NCBI RefSeq assembly: GCF_040289485.1
Contig: NZ_PSLG01000002.1
Span: 25,551 to 89,550, forward strand
Direction: 5' to 3'
From: Thermoflexus sp040289485
Lineage (GTDB): Bacteria > Chloroflexota > Anaerolineae > Thermoflexales > Thermoflexaceae
DNA: 64,000 nt
The position numbers and the translations under genes were made by a program. This document shows, piece after piece, positions 34,228-43,089 of the stretch (its first letter is position 1; each line of letters starts with the position of its first letter). The notes beneath the pieces were generated by a model that did not search any database, was not told the DNA's origin, and saw nothing but the letters and a program-made list of their open reading frames with translations.

Positions 34228-37200
34228 TTACGGGGTGATCTCGAATAACGTCCCCTCGCTCTGGCCGTAGATCTCGGGGAAGTAAAAGGCGTAGGCCCGG
34301 GCGGGGCGCGTCCGGAACCGACCCGCCCAGCCGGCCCGGACCAGATAGGTGTATTCATAGGTGCCCGCGGGGAGAAACTCGGCGAAGAGGGCCGCCCGGT
34401 CGTCATAGAGGGCTGCATGCCCGAACCACCACCAGCCCCATCCGCCGTAGCCCCCGAAGGGATCCTCCGCATTCCCCCGCTCGGGCGTCGGCGGCCGGCC
34501 CGCCTGCGGCGTGGTCTTCAGCGAGGGGTCCAGGGCTTCCATCCCCGCCGGGTAGGGATCCTCCAGCACGAGATGATGAACCGAGCGGGGGACCACCAGG
34601 GTCAGACGGACGGTCAGGACCTCACCGGCGCGGGCGGTGGTCACCGGGGTGCAGGCTTTGCGCCGGTCTTTCAAACACGGGTCGTCCAGCCGCAGATACT
34701 GGCGGAAGACGGTCAGGCCCCGGGACCGCGGGGCGATCCGTTCCACCGGTTCCTCCAGACCCAGGTGGATCGTGTAATACAGGACGCCGGGGCCCTCGCT
34801 CCGCGAGAAGCGCACCGCGTTGCCGACCTCCCGCCGGAGCGCCGAGAGGTTCTGGCGCAAGACCACCGTCTCGGCGATCCGGTCCGGCGTGACCGCTCCG
34901 GAGCCCAGGGATCGGTCGTTCAGATCCACACTCCAAGTGTAGTTCCCCCTCAGTTCCCCGGTTTGGGCCATCCACTCGGTCAGGGCCAGGAGCGCCCAGG
35001 CCGTCTCCTGGGTGGTCTCCCAGCGATCGGCGTGGCGGGCGGCCATCAAGCCCCGCACCGCCGATAAGGCCAGCGGGTTCCCTGGCTCCCGCCGCAGCAG
35101 GGCCAGCAGGGCGATGGCCGTGGTCCGGGTGTCGGTGCTCCAGTTGAAGTCGTCCACGCCCCGCTCTTCCCACCAGGCGCCGGTGGCCGTGACCTGAGCC
35201 TTCTCCACCAGATCGCTCATCAACGTCTTCACCAGCGGATGGTCGGGCTGAACCTTGCCGACCGCCATCGCCAGGAGGGCACGGGCGTAGAGGGCCAGGT
35301 GCTCCTTTTGGGCCTCCCAGAGGGCCACGCTCCGGCCCAGGTCCCCGGCCCCAGCCTCCGCCATGGCAAAGAGCATGAAGGCCTGCCGGTTGGCCTCCCA
35401 TTCCGCCAGGTCGCTCGGCGCCTTCAGGGCACGGCGCAGGAAGGCCACCCCCCGCTCCACCACGTCCCCAGCCACCGGGAAGCCGGCGGCCCGCGCCTGG
35501 GCCAGGGCGAAGACCACATACGTCGTGGTGAGGGGATCGCTCTCCATCGAGGTGAACCATCCCCATCCGCCATCGGCGCGCTGGCCGGTGTAGAGCTTCT
35601 GGAGCCCGATGGCGATCTGCCGCCGGAGGTTCTCCTCCAGGCCCGGCCGGGACAGGCCCAGGCGCCGCAAGGCCTGGTAGGCGGCCACGTTGGGCAGGAA
35701 GCGGCTGACGGTCTGCTCGGTGCATTCGAATTCGAAGTGCTCCAGCCAGGCCAGGCTCTCCAGGGTCGCTGCCGCCAGGGAGGGCGCCAGCCGGATCGTC
35801 ATCGCCCCGCCCACGACCTCCGGCTCGGGCGGCAGGGCCACGATCTCCTCTCGCGTCCCAGCTCCCTCCAGCATCCCCCCCGCCGCTACGGTCTCCAGGC
35901 CCACGGAGCGCAACACCGGGACGGTGCCGTCCGGCCGGGCCAGAGTGGGCTTGGTGGCGTCCCGGAGCCCCCCGCCCTCGGCGAAGAAGGTCAGGTCCAC
36001 CGCGTCCACCCGGTCCACCACGCCGGTCCACTCGAATCGCGCCGCGGCCCCGGGCCCGATGTCCCCCCGCTGCTCCGCCGGCCCTTCGAGGGTGATCCCC
36101 TTGGCCGCCAACCGCACGGCGACCGGGAGGGGCCGATCGGTGTTGTTGTGGACGGCCGCCCCCAGCACCACGCGGTCGCCGGCCACGAAGAAGCGGGGAA
36201 CGCTGGGCCGGATCAGCAAGTCTTTGGTGCTGCGGACGTCCAGGGTGGCCTCTCCCACCCGCGTCTCAGGGGTCACCGCTTTCGCAGTGATGCGCCACGT
36301 GGTCAGATTGTCCGGCAGGCGCACGGAGAAGACCGCCTTTCCCTCCGCGTCGGTCTGCAGGGTGGCGTTCCAATAGGCGGTGTCCGGGAACTCCTGGCGG
36401 ATCTCCCCGAAAGCCTCCGCCGCGCCGCCGCCCCCGCCCTTCCGCTCCCGGGCGATCCGCAGGGTGACCCGGTTCACGTTGTAGATCAAGGAAGTGCTGG
36501 TGGCGATGGACAGGCTCCGTGGGTGGTAGAAGGCCTCCAGGATCGGCGGGGCGTTGGGATCCACCAGGGCCAGCACCGAGGCGTCCACCACCGCCACCGC
36601 CACCTCCGCCTGGACCGGGCGCCCGTCGACGTCGGTGGCCCGCAGGGTCACGGTCATGGTCTCCCGCGGTCCGTAGTGGGCGCCGGCGGCCACATCCCGG
36701 TCCGGGGTCAGCGTGATCCGGAGCCGCTGGCGCTCGGCCTTCACCCGGAGGTTCACCGTTCCCATCTTGAAGGCCGGCGCGGGCTCCAGACGATCCACCC
36801 CCTTGATCAGGATCACGGAGAGGAAGACGTTGGGCGCGTCCGCCTCGGTGAGGGGGATGGAGAGGGTGGGGGCGTTGCCCTCCAGCGTCCGCACCTCCGC
36901 CCGCCGGATCCGGCCCCGCTCCAGGGTGATCAGGGCGGTGACCGTCCCGGTGAAGGGGGAGGGGACCAGGACGGTGGCCGTGTCCCCGGGGGCGTATTCC
37001 CGGCGATCGGCCACCAGCTCCAGCCGGTCGTTGTTCTCCTGTCGCCAGGCCACCGCGCCCCGCCCCGACACCCACACGAACTCGGCGCTCCGGATCCGGT
37101 GGCCTTCCGCGTCCTGTCCTTCGGCCTTCACCACATAGGTGCCAGGCTCTGGCGGGACGAGGGCGATCCGTCCAGACCCCTGGGCATCGGTGCGGAGCGT

Positions 37201-40173
37201 CCCACTGACCACCGCCGTGTCGCTGTAGGTCCACGTCCACAAGGGCCCCTGTTCGGTCTCCTGCATCACGCTGAACCACTCCCGCCGGTAAGCCGTCCAC
37301 GAGAGGGGGATCTCCCCCAGGGGCCGGCCCTCCCAGTCCACCGTGCGAACAGTGAGGGTGAGGGGCTGGCCCGCCTCGCCCACGTAGCGCTCGGCCCGCA
37401 GCCCGATGTAGAACCGCCCCGCGTGGACCACCGCCTCAGTCCGCCCGGCCACCAGGTTGTTGTTGAGATCGGTTACCCGGGCCTCCAGGATGATCACCTG
37501 GCTGTCGGCGCGCTTCCCCAGGTCGGCCGGCATGCGGATGATGAAACGCCCCTGGGCGTCGGTGGTCCCGCTCCCGCTGGCGATCTTCTCCTCCCCCTCG
37601 CCCTCATAGGCGCTGTAAGGGTCGAGGTCGGCCCAGGAGAAGGCCTCGAGACCGGGTGGGCTGAACCGGTAAGGGCGGGCCCGTGCCGTCCACTCGACCG
37701 TGGCCCCAGCCGCCGGGGCGCCGAAGTAGTAAGTGGCCTGCAGCAGCGCCTGGAGGGTCTCCCCTGCCAGATAGGCCGGCCGGTCCGTGGCCAGGGAGAC
37801 CTGAAACTCGGGCCGGCGGTAGGCGGCGACCAAGAAAGAGATGGTGTGGGCGTAAGGGCCGGGCGGGAGATCAGCCATGAGCGTATAGGACCCCAGGGGC
37901 GCGTCTGCCGCCAGCGGGAAGTCCCCGTGGGCCGTCCCGAAAGCGCCCACGGGGAGGGTAGCGGAATACACCTCCCGGCCCTCCGGGTCCACCAGGCGGA
38001 TCGGCAGGGTGCGGCTCGGCGGCAAGGTATAGCGGGCGTCGTCGTCGGACCGGACGATGGCTTTGAAGCGGACCGTCTGGCCGGGCCGATAGATCGGCTT
38101 ATCGGTCTGCCAGTAGACCTGGGAACGGGCCGGCTCGTAATCGGCTGGGAAGCCGAAGGCCCACGGCTCGATACCGTCGGACCAGGGGCTGGCGGCGAGG
38201 CCGAAGCGGCCGCCGGGGCTCCCGGCCACGGCGATCCGGAAGCGCCAGACCGGGACGGGCTCGCCCCACGTGAAGCGGGCGATGCCATCGGCGTCGGTGG
38301 TCGTGGTGCCCAGGCCCTGGAGCGGGCCTTCCTCAGGGCGTCCCAGCAGCGCCACGGGGATCCGTGGGACCGGGCGGCCCGTCGCCATATCGGTCACCCA
38401 GACCAGGGCCTCCTGGGGGCCGACCTTGAGGACCACGTTCAGGTCCACGGCGGCCAGCAGATAACGGGCCGGCGGGTCCATGGAGACGCCGGGCGGCTCG
38501 ATGGCCAGGTGATACATCCCGGTGGGCAGGATGCGCCCGGTCCGCCCGGCGAGGTTCACCCGGCTCAGCATGATGACATCCGTGATCACTTCCGGCACGG
38601 TGAAGGCCCAGCGGGCGATGATCTCCGAGGGCGAGGGCAAGTACTCCCGGACCCGATAGGGCTCGTGGGTCAAGGAGATGAACGTGCCCAGGTCCAGCCG
38701 GGCAAGGGCGAAGTCCACCCGCTGGAGGTTGCGAGTAGAGAGGAAGGCCGCCGTCTCGGTATAGGTTCCGATGACGGCGAAGGGTTGGTGAGGGACGCCG
38801 AGATTCAGGTAAGCGATGGGATCCAGATGGTCCACCGTGAAGGTGAAGGTGTGCCGACGGTCCAGCCGGTTGCCGTAGCGGTCGACGATGTCCGGCTCCA
38901 CCGTCAGCGTGTAGGTCGCGCCGGGCTGCCACGGCCCATACACAGAGAAGCGACCCGAGGTGGGATCCCACGTGGTGAAGATGCGGGTGAGGGAGATCGG
39001 CGGCTCGAAGCGCAGGTTCGGCGCGATGGACTCGGGGCGGATGAGGCCCGAACTGAAGACTAGGTCGATGCTGGCGTCCGGTTTCAGTCGGTGCGGCGGG
39101 GTGGGCAGATCCGTTTGGACCAGGCGGGGATAGGACGGTGTCGTGAAGGCCCAGGCCACGGGGCCCTCCAGGGTGGATCCGGAGGGGGCGGCGGCGCGGG
39201 CCTCCAGGCGCACGAAGTAACGGGTTTCCAGTTTGAGAGGCGGGTCCGGCCGGAAGATCATCGTCTGGCTGATCCACTCGAAGCGCCCGGGGAGGGCCGG
39301 TCCGTCCTCGGCGCCTTCCCGCAGCGTGAAGGCCTGCTCCACCGAGGACCGATCCATCTCCATGTTGAACGTGATCGAGATGGGGGCAGAGCGATCCAGG
39401 TCCATATGCCGGCCCCGCCCTGGAGCATAGGACCGGACCATGGGGCGTCGGATGGTGAAGGACCAGGTGTAATCCTTCTCCAGGGAAACCCCGCTCAGGT
39501 CCTTCAGGCCGGCGACGACCCGGGCGGTGTAGGTGCGGCCGGCCGCCCATGCTCCCTGAGGCTGGAAGGTGTAGATGCTGGTGTTGATCCAGCGCCCGGT
39601 CCCCTGGATCGGGGGGTCGAAAGCCAGGGGGTGCGGCAGGGCTGCGGCCTCCCTCTCGCTGCGCAGCGGGACCACCGGGCGGTTGAAGATCACGGTGACC
39701 GGGGAACGGGGATCGACATCCCGGGCGTCGGGCTCCGGCAGGACCGCGCTCACCTTCAAGGGGGAGGCGGTTTGGAACCGGAAGATCACCGGGCGGGCGA
39801 GGGCCTGCCCGTTGCGGGCGCGGGCGTTCTCCAGGCGGACCTCGTAGATGGTCTCGAGTTTCCATGGGGCCTGGGGGAGGAAGCGCAGGACGCGGTCCCC
39901 CGCCTCCCAAGCGAAGCGGCCGGCCACGGCCGGGATCACCCGGAGGTTGGCCTCCACCGAGGCCCGATCCATCGGCTCGCTGAAGACCAGGCGCAGGGGC
40001 ATCTCCGGGGTCACCTCCTGGCCAGGCTCCGGTGTGCGGCTGACCAGGACGGGCGGAAGCCGGGAGATCACCGGGGTCGGCGTGGGAAACGGCGCCGGCC
40101 GGCATGCCTCCAGGATCAGTACCAGCGCCGTCAGCACGCCGATCTTTTGGAAAAACAAACGGACTGAGCGCAT
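34228..40173 (-). CDS. Alpha-2-macroglobulin family lipoprotein with thioester motif
   Basis: A 1981-residue protein. The N-terminus has a lipoprotein signal, LTALVLILEAC, followed by a proline-rich spacer. Residues about 45-480 hold several Big_5/SbsA-type Ig-like domains (EMPLRLVFSEPMDRASVE, SPVTVIFNRPVVPLRSE, APISITFNMEMDRSSVE). Then come macroglobulin domains (YWQTDKPIYRPGQTVRFKAI near 685 is typical of MG2/MG3) and the A2M core (DTAYWNATLQTDAEGKAVF). Residues 1484-1487 are CTEQ, the C-x-E-Q thioester that lets such proteins trap proteases covalently. Bacterial A2Ms are usually periplasmic or surface protease traps. The start at 40173 has AAGGGGGG upstream and yields the lipobox; longer in-frame sequence lacks support. 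A palindrome lies 15 bp upstream. Confidence 0.85.
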   Translation of the reverse strand: MRSVRLFFQKIGVLTALVLILEACRPAPFPTPTPVISRLPPVLVSRTPEPGQEVTPEMPLRLVFSEPMDRASVEANLRVIPAVAGRFAWEAGDRVLRFLPQAPWKLETIYEVRLENARARNGQALARPVIFRFQTASPLKVSAVLPEPDARDVDPRSPVTVIFNRPVVPLRSEREAAALPHPLAFDPPIQGTGRWINTSIYTFQPQGAWAAGRTYTARVVAGLKDLSGVSLEKDYTWSFTIRRPMVRSYAPGRGRHMDLDRSAPISITFNMEMDRSSVEQAFTLREGAEDGPALPGRFEWISQTMIFRPDPPLKLETRYFVRLEARAAAPSGSTLEGPVAWAFTTPSYPRLVQTDLPTPPHRLKPDASIDLVFSSGLIRPESIAPNLRFEPPISLTRIFTTWDPTSGRFSVYGPWQPGATYTLTVEPDIVDRYGNRLDRRHTFTFTVDHLDPIAYLNLGVPHQPFAVIGTYTETAAFLSTRNLQRVDFALARLDLGTFISLTHEPYRVREYLPSPSEIIARWAFTVPEVITDVIMLSRVNLAGRTGRILPTGMYHLAIEPPGVSMDPPARYLLAAVDLNVVLKVGPQEALVWVTDMATGRPVPRIPVALLGRPEEGPLQGLGTTTTDADGIARFTWGEPVPVWRFRIAVAGSPGGRFGLAASPWSDGIEPWAFGFPADYEPARSQVYWQTDKPIYRPGQTVRFKAIVRSDDDARYTLPPSRTLPIRLVDPEGREVYSATLPVGAFGTAHGDFPLAADAPLGSYTLMADLPPGPYAHTISFLVAAYRRPEFQVSLATDRPAYLAGETLQALLQATYYFGAPAAGATVEWTARARPYRFSPPGLEAFSWADLDPYSAYEGEGEEKIASGSGTTDAQGRFIIRMPADLGKRADSQVIILEARVTDLNNNLVAGRTEAVVHAGRFYIGLRAERYVGEAGQPLTLTVRTVDWEGRPLGEIPLSWTAYRREWFSVMQETEQGPLWTWTYSDTAVVSGTLRTDAQGSGRIALVPPEPGTYVVKAEGQDAEGHRIRSAEFVWVSGRGAVAWRQENNDRLELVADRREYAPGDTATVLVPSPFTGTVTALITLERGRIRRAEVRTLEGNAPTLSIPLTEADAPNVFLSVILIKGVDRLEPAPAFKMGTVNLRVKAERQRLRITLTPDRDVAAGAHYGPRETMTVTLRATDVDGRPVQAEVAVAVVDASVLALVDPNAPPILEAFYHPRSLSIATSTSLIYNVNRVTLRIARERKGGGGGAAEAFGEIRQEFPDTAYWNATLQTDAEGKAVFSVRLPDNLTTWRITAKAVTPETRVGEATLDVRSTKDLLIRPSVPRFFVAGDRVVLGAAVHNNTDRPLPVAVRLAAKGITLEGPAEQRGDIGPGAAARFEWTGVVDRVDAVDLTFFAEGGGLRDATKPTLARPDGTVPVLRSVGLETVAAGGMLEGAGTREEIVALPPEPEVVGGAMTIRLAPSLAAATLESLAWLEHFEFECTEQTVSRFLPNVAAYQALRRLGLSRPGLEENLRRQIAIGLQKLYTGQRADGGWGWFTSMESDPLTTTYVVFALAQARAAGFPVAGDVVERGVAFLRRALKAPSDLAEWEANRQAFMLFAMAEAGAGDLGRSVALWEAQKEHLALYARALLAMAVGKVQPDHPLVKTLMSDLVEKAQVTATGAWWEERGVDDFNWSTDTRTTAIALLALLRREPGNPLALSAVRGLMAARHADRWETTQETAWALLALTEWMAQTGELRGNYTWSVDLNDRSLGSGAVTPDRIAETVVLRQNLSALRREVGNAVRFSRSEGPGVLYYTIHLGLEEPVERIAPRSRGLTVFRQYLRLDDPCLKDRRKACTPVTTARAGEVLTVRLTLVVPRSVHHLVLEDPYPAGMEALDPSLKTTPQAGRPPTPERGNAEDPFGGYGGWGWWWFGHAALYDDRAALFAEFLPAGTYEYTYLVRAGWAGRFRTRPARAYAFYFPEIYGQSEGTLFEITP

Positions 40174-40188
40174 CGGTTCCCCCCTTGA

Positions 40189-40208
40189 CCATCGACGATC
40201 GTCGATGG
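40189..40208. promoter_or_regulatory. 20-bp perfect palindrome upstream of the alpha-2-macroglobulin gene
   Basis: CCATCGACGATCGTCGATGG is fully self-complementary with no loop, in the 43-bp spacer between the small lipoprotein stop and the macroglobulin start. A DNA operator bound by a dimeric regulator fits best; as RNA it could form only a stem without a normal loop and has no U-tract. Function is inferred. Confidence 0.55.
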
Positions 40209-40216
40209 CTGCGCGG

Positions 40217-40885
40217 CTACCAGCGGCGCTTCCAGTCGAAGACGTATTGGCCGGCCTGGTTGCAATCACGGTGATCGATCACCACGGCCGGCGAGAGCGG
40301 GCGCGGGTTGCCGGGGCTCTCGATGATCTGGATGACGAAGCGGAAGGGCTTGTGGTAATCCTTGGGGTCGAGCGGCGCGAAACCCCACAGGCCCGGGGCC
40401 CGCCCGCCGCTCTGCTTGCGGTCGGTCAGCACGAAGTTGGCGTTCCCGCTCTCATCCAACCAGTAGAGGGTCAACTGATACCACACGCCATTGATCGGGT
40501 TGCCGGCCGCGTCCCGGATATAACCCTCCACATAAACCGTCCCACAGTTGGGCGCCTGGTTGATGGAGGTGGGATAAAAATCGAAGGCCGGGGTCGGGGT
40601 CGGCGCCGGCGTAGGGGTCGGCCGCGGGGTCGGGGTGTAAGGCGGCCGGGTCCGCGTGGGCGTCCGCGTCGGGGTGGGGGTCTCGGTCGGCGTGGGCGTG
40701 AAGGTCGCCGTCGGCGAGGGGGTGATGGTCGGTGTGAAGGTGGGGGTCGCGGTCGGCTGTGGGGTGCGGGTCGGGGGGAAGGTCGCCGTGGGCGGCATCT
40801 GGGCCGCTCCGAAAATCCCCCCCTGGCATGCGGCTGCCAACAGGGCGCTCAGCACGACCGCGACGCCGGCGGTTCTCGGGCGCAT
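40217..40885 (-). CDS. Small lipoprotein with TPT-rich linker
   Basis: A 222-residue protein: signal peptide with lipobox ALLAAAC (Cys about residue 20), then about 75 residues of Thr/Pro repeats (TPTFTPTITPSPT and similar), then a compact C-terminal domain with FYPTSINQAPNC, VEGYIRDAAGNPINGVWYQL and FVIQIIESPGNPRPLSPAVV. The latter looks like an Ig- or carboxypeptidase-regulatory-like beta-sandwich that is common, in my recollection, in Chloroflexota surface proteins. Function is unknown. Its ATG directly abuts the mscS TGA and it precedes the macroglobulin lipoprotein, so the pair may be coexpressed. It ends with TAG. Confidence 0.7.
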   Translation of the reverse strand: MRPRTAGVAVVLSALLAAACQGGIFGAAQMPPTATFPPTRTPQPTATPTFTPTITPSPTATFTPTPTETPTPTRTPTRTRPPYTPTPRPTPTPAPTPTPAFDFYPTSINQAPNCGTVYVEGYIRDAAGNPINGVWYQLTLYWLDESGNANFVLTDRKQSGGRAPGLWGFAPLDPKDYHKPFRFVIQIIESPGNPRPLSPAVVIDHRDCNQAGQYVFDWKRRW

Positions 40886-41674
40886 TCAGGCCTCCTGGCG
40901 ATGGATCGGCGAGATCTCCAGCGTCCTTGCCGCTCGTATCAAATGATACCGCAAGCGCCGGGCGGCTGTCCAGCGGGCGGCCGGGTGAACCGGGATCTCG
41001 AACCGCACGACGAAGGCGGTCTCGCTGATCCCCTCCACGCCGGCGATCGTCAGGGGGCCTCGCCCACTTCCGGCGAGGGTCTCGTCCTGGGCCATGGCCG
41101 CCTCGGCTTCGGAGCGGATCGCCTCCACATGCTCCCACGGGGTCGCCCGGGGCAGGGGGAGATCCGCGGCCACCCGAGCCCAATCCCGGCTCAGGTTGCT
41201 GATCACCCCCAGCATGCTGTTGGGGATGGCGTGCAGGGTGCCATCGGCGTCCCGCAGGTAGGTGGCCCGCAGCGTGATGCGCTCGACCGTTCCGCCGACG
41301 CCGGCGGCGTGGATCACCTCGCCGATCCCGAAGGGCCCTTCCAGGACCAGGACCACCCCGGCGATCAGGTCGCGGATCACGCTCTGGGCGCCCAGCCCGA
41401 GGATCACCCCGACGATCCCGGCCCCGGTGAGGAGCGGCCCCAGGTTCAGGCCGAACAGGTCCAGGGCGATCAGGAAGGCGACGGCCAGGACCAGGGCGCG
41501 CAGGAGGCTCCGCCCCAGGGAGAGCAGGGCCTCCAGCCGCCGCGCCCGCTCCGGGTCCAGCCCCGGCGGGCACAGGCGGTGGATCTTTCCGGCGGCCCAC
41601 CAGGCGACGCCCACCAGGGCGAGGAGGAGCACCAGACGGAGCCACAGGTCCAGACGCATCCCCGCTCCGCTCAC
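40886..41674 (-). CDS. Small-conductance mechanosensitive channel (MscS family)
   Basis: A 262-residue membrane protein with about four hydrophobic helices. The pore-lining/TM3 region is LLTGAGIVGVILGLGAQSVI, followed by RDLIAGVVLVLEGPFGIGEV and TLRATYLRDADGTLHAIPNS, the hallmark beta-domain of MscS proteins. The remaining C-terminal domain is the mixed alpha/beta vestibule. It should act as an osmotic safety valve or ion channel in the inner membrane. The ATG at 41674 overlaps the preceding gene by 4 bp (ATGA), and the stop abuts the next ATG. Confidence 0.88.
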   Translation of the reverse strand: MSGAGMRLDLWLRLVLLLALVGVAWWAAGKIHRLCPPGLDPERARRLEALLSLGRSLLRALVLAVAFLIALDLFGLNLGPLLTGAGIVGVILGLGAQSVIRDLIAGVVLVLEGPFGIGEVIHAAGVGGTVERITLRATYLRDADGTLHAIPNSMLGVISNLSRDWARVAADLPLPRATPWEHVEAIRSEAEAAMAQDETLAGSGRGPLTIAGVEGISETAFVVRFEIPVHPAARWTAARRLRYHLIRAARTLEISPIHRQEA

Positions 41675-42501
41675 CAGACGGCGTCCGGGAAGGTGCAGAC
41701 GCCTGCGTGGTGGCCGATGCGCTTATACATCGAGACGCCGTCGAAGGGCTCCCCCAGGATGCCATCATAGATGGCCCAGGAGCGTCCACGCACCGTCCGC
41801 TCCATGCCGGGCTGTCGGAACGGCGTGGACCCGTCCAGGCGCCGGTAGAGCACCCCGCCCGGCTGGAACTCCCGATGGATCCACTCCATTTTCGAGCGTC
41901 CTTGGATGTAGCCGCAGCCATAGCGTTCGAAAAGGATGGCGGCGTGGTAGGCCAGGGGCTCCACCAGGAACATGTCGTGGCCCAGGCGGCGGACGAAGGT
42001 CTCGAACAGTGGGAGCATATGTTTGGTGAGCCGCAGCCCGCGGCGGACCTGGCCCGGGGCCAGGCCGAACCGCATCGCCGCCACCTCGGCCTCGATGTTG
42101 CGGCGCACCGTCCCGTATTTGGTCGGCCGCCCCTGCCGATCCCGGTCCACATCGAACCGCGGCGAGTCCGGATCGTTGGTCATCAAGAGCAGGACGATGA
42201 TGTGGTTGTGCAGGGTCTCGGCGAAATGGAGATAGACCAGCGGGTCCTGATCGTCGGCGCGCCGCCAGATGCGGATCTCCACAGCCGCGCCTCCCGGGGT
42301 GGCCTCGATGCGGACCAGCGGGCGCCCCATGGCATCGCCCAGGGTGACCGGATCGATGCCGTAGCGTTCCAGGAGGAAATCCGGGATCAGGGTCCGGTAG
42401 ACGGCGAGCCGGTCCGGCTCGGGGAGACGGTTGATCTCCCGCACCGAGGCCAGCGGCACCCCGTTCGCCACGAACCGGTCCGCCTGGATTTCCACCAGCA
42501 T
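41671..42501 (-). CDS. Conserved hypothetical protein
   Basis: A 276-residue soluble protein with no signal peptide and no motif I can assign. It starts MLVEIQADRFVANGVPLASV, has a beta-rich middle (AAVEIRIWRRADDQDPLVYL) and a basic, aromatic C-terminal half (YGCGYIQGRSKMEWIHREFQPGG, shortened here, and DGVSMYKRIGHHAGVCTFPD) with several His and Cys that could bind a metal. It is well formed as a gene, in ATGA overlap with mscS and 19 bp after smpB, so it is likely expressed. Function unknown; no role should be inferred from the neighbours. Confidence 0.65.
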   Translation of the reverse strand: MLVEIQADRFVANGVPLASVREINRLPEPDRLAVYRTLIPDFLLERYGIDPVTLGDAMGRPLVRIEATPGGAAVEIRIWRRADDQDPLVYLHFAETLHNHIIVLLLMTNDPDSPRFDVDRDRQGRPTKYGTVRRNIEAEVAAMRFGLAPGQVRRGLRLTKHMLPLFETFVRRLGHDMFLVEPLAYHAAILFERYGCGYIQGRSKMEWIHREFQPGGVLYRRLDGSTPFRQPGMERTVRGRSWAIYDGILGEPFDGVSMYKRIGHHAGVCTFPDAVW

Positions 42502-42520
42502 CCTGCTTTCCTCCGGCGGC

Positions 42521-42991
42521 TCAGCCTTTCTCCCGCAGGGCCCGCTCGATCTCCCGACGGGCCTCCCGTTCGGCGATGGCCCGCCGCTTCTCGTATTGCT
42601 TTTTGCCCTTGGCCAGGGCGATCTCCACCTTGGCGAAGCCCCGGGCGTTCAAGTAGACCTTCAGGGGGACGATGGTGTAGCCCTTCTCCTGGGCCTTCCC
42701 GATCAGCCGGTTGATCTCGTGGCGGTGGAGCAACAGTTTGCGGGGCCGGCGGGGATCCGGGTTGTCCCGGGAGGCCGGCTCATAGGGGGCGATGTGCACG
42801 TTCATCAACCAGAGCTCGCCCTCCCGGGGCAGCACATAGCCTTCCCGCAGACTGATCCTGCCGGCCCGCACCGATTTGATCTCGCTCCCGGTCAGGATGA
42901 TGCCGGCCTCGAAGGTCTCCTCGATGTGATAATCGTGATAGGCCTTCGGGTTGGTGGCCACCACCCGCCCGGGCTGGGCTTTCTTGGCCAT
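42521..42991 (-). CDS. smpB: SsrA-binding protein SmpB
   Basis: A 156-residue protein of normal length for SmpB. VVATNPKAYHDYHIEETFEAG, GIILTGSEIKSVRAGRISLR and HRHEINRLIGKAQEKGYTIV are family hallmarks, with the basic C-terminal tail (KGKKQYEKRRAIAEREARRE) that enters the mRNA channel. It carries tmRNA to stalled ribosomes. The start at 42991 (MAKKAQPG) matches the usual N-terminus; an in-frame ATG at 43039 adds 16 untypical residues and no better ribosome site. No tmRNA gene was seen in the window. Confidence 0.93.
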   Translation of the reverse strand: MAKKAQPGRVVATNPKAYHDYHIEETFEAGIILTGSEIKSVRAGRISLREGYVLPREGELWLMNVHIAPYEPASRDNPDPRRPRKLLLHRHEINRLIGKAQEKGYTIVPLKVYLNARGFAKVEIALAKGKKQYEKRRAIAEREARREIERALREKG

Positions 42992-43089
42992 TGGGAACCC
43001 TGGGGACAGAAGGATGCGCCGCCGCGGGGCGCCCGCCATGATTCTAGCTCACGACCCCCTCTGGGGGAAAGTCCGGCGGGGGATAGGCC

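Noticed and set aside
35239..39063. A 1274-codon open frame on the plus strand, opposite the alpha-2-macroglobulin gene
   Set aside because: It is the antisense shadow of a GC-rich gene with coherent domains on the minus strand; the translation is low-complexity in R, G, P and H with no recognisable domain.
40174..40269. 32-residue N-terminal extension of the macroglobulin protein
   Set aside because: It would run through the palindrome and the lipoprotein 3' end and would bury the lipobox signal; the ribosome-binding site is before 40173.
39848..41770. A 640-codon plus-strand frame across the lipoprotein and mscS genes
   Set aside because: It covers several well supported minus-strand genes and their spacer; composition is typical of GC-driven shadow frames.
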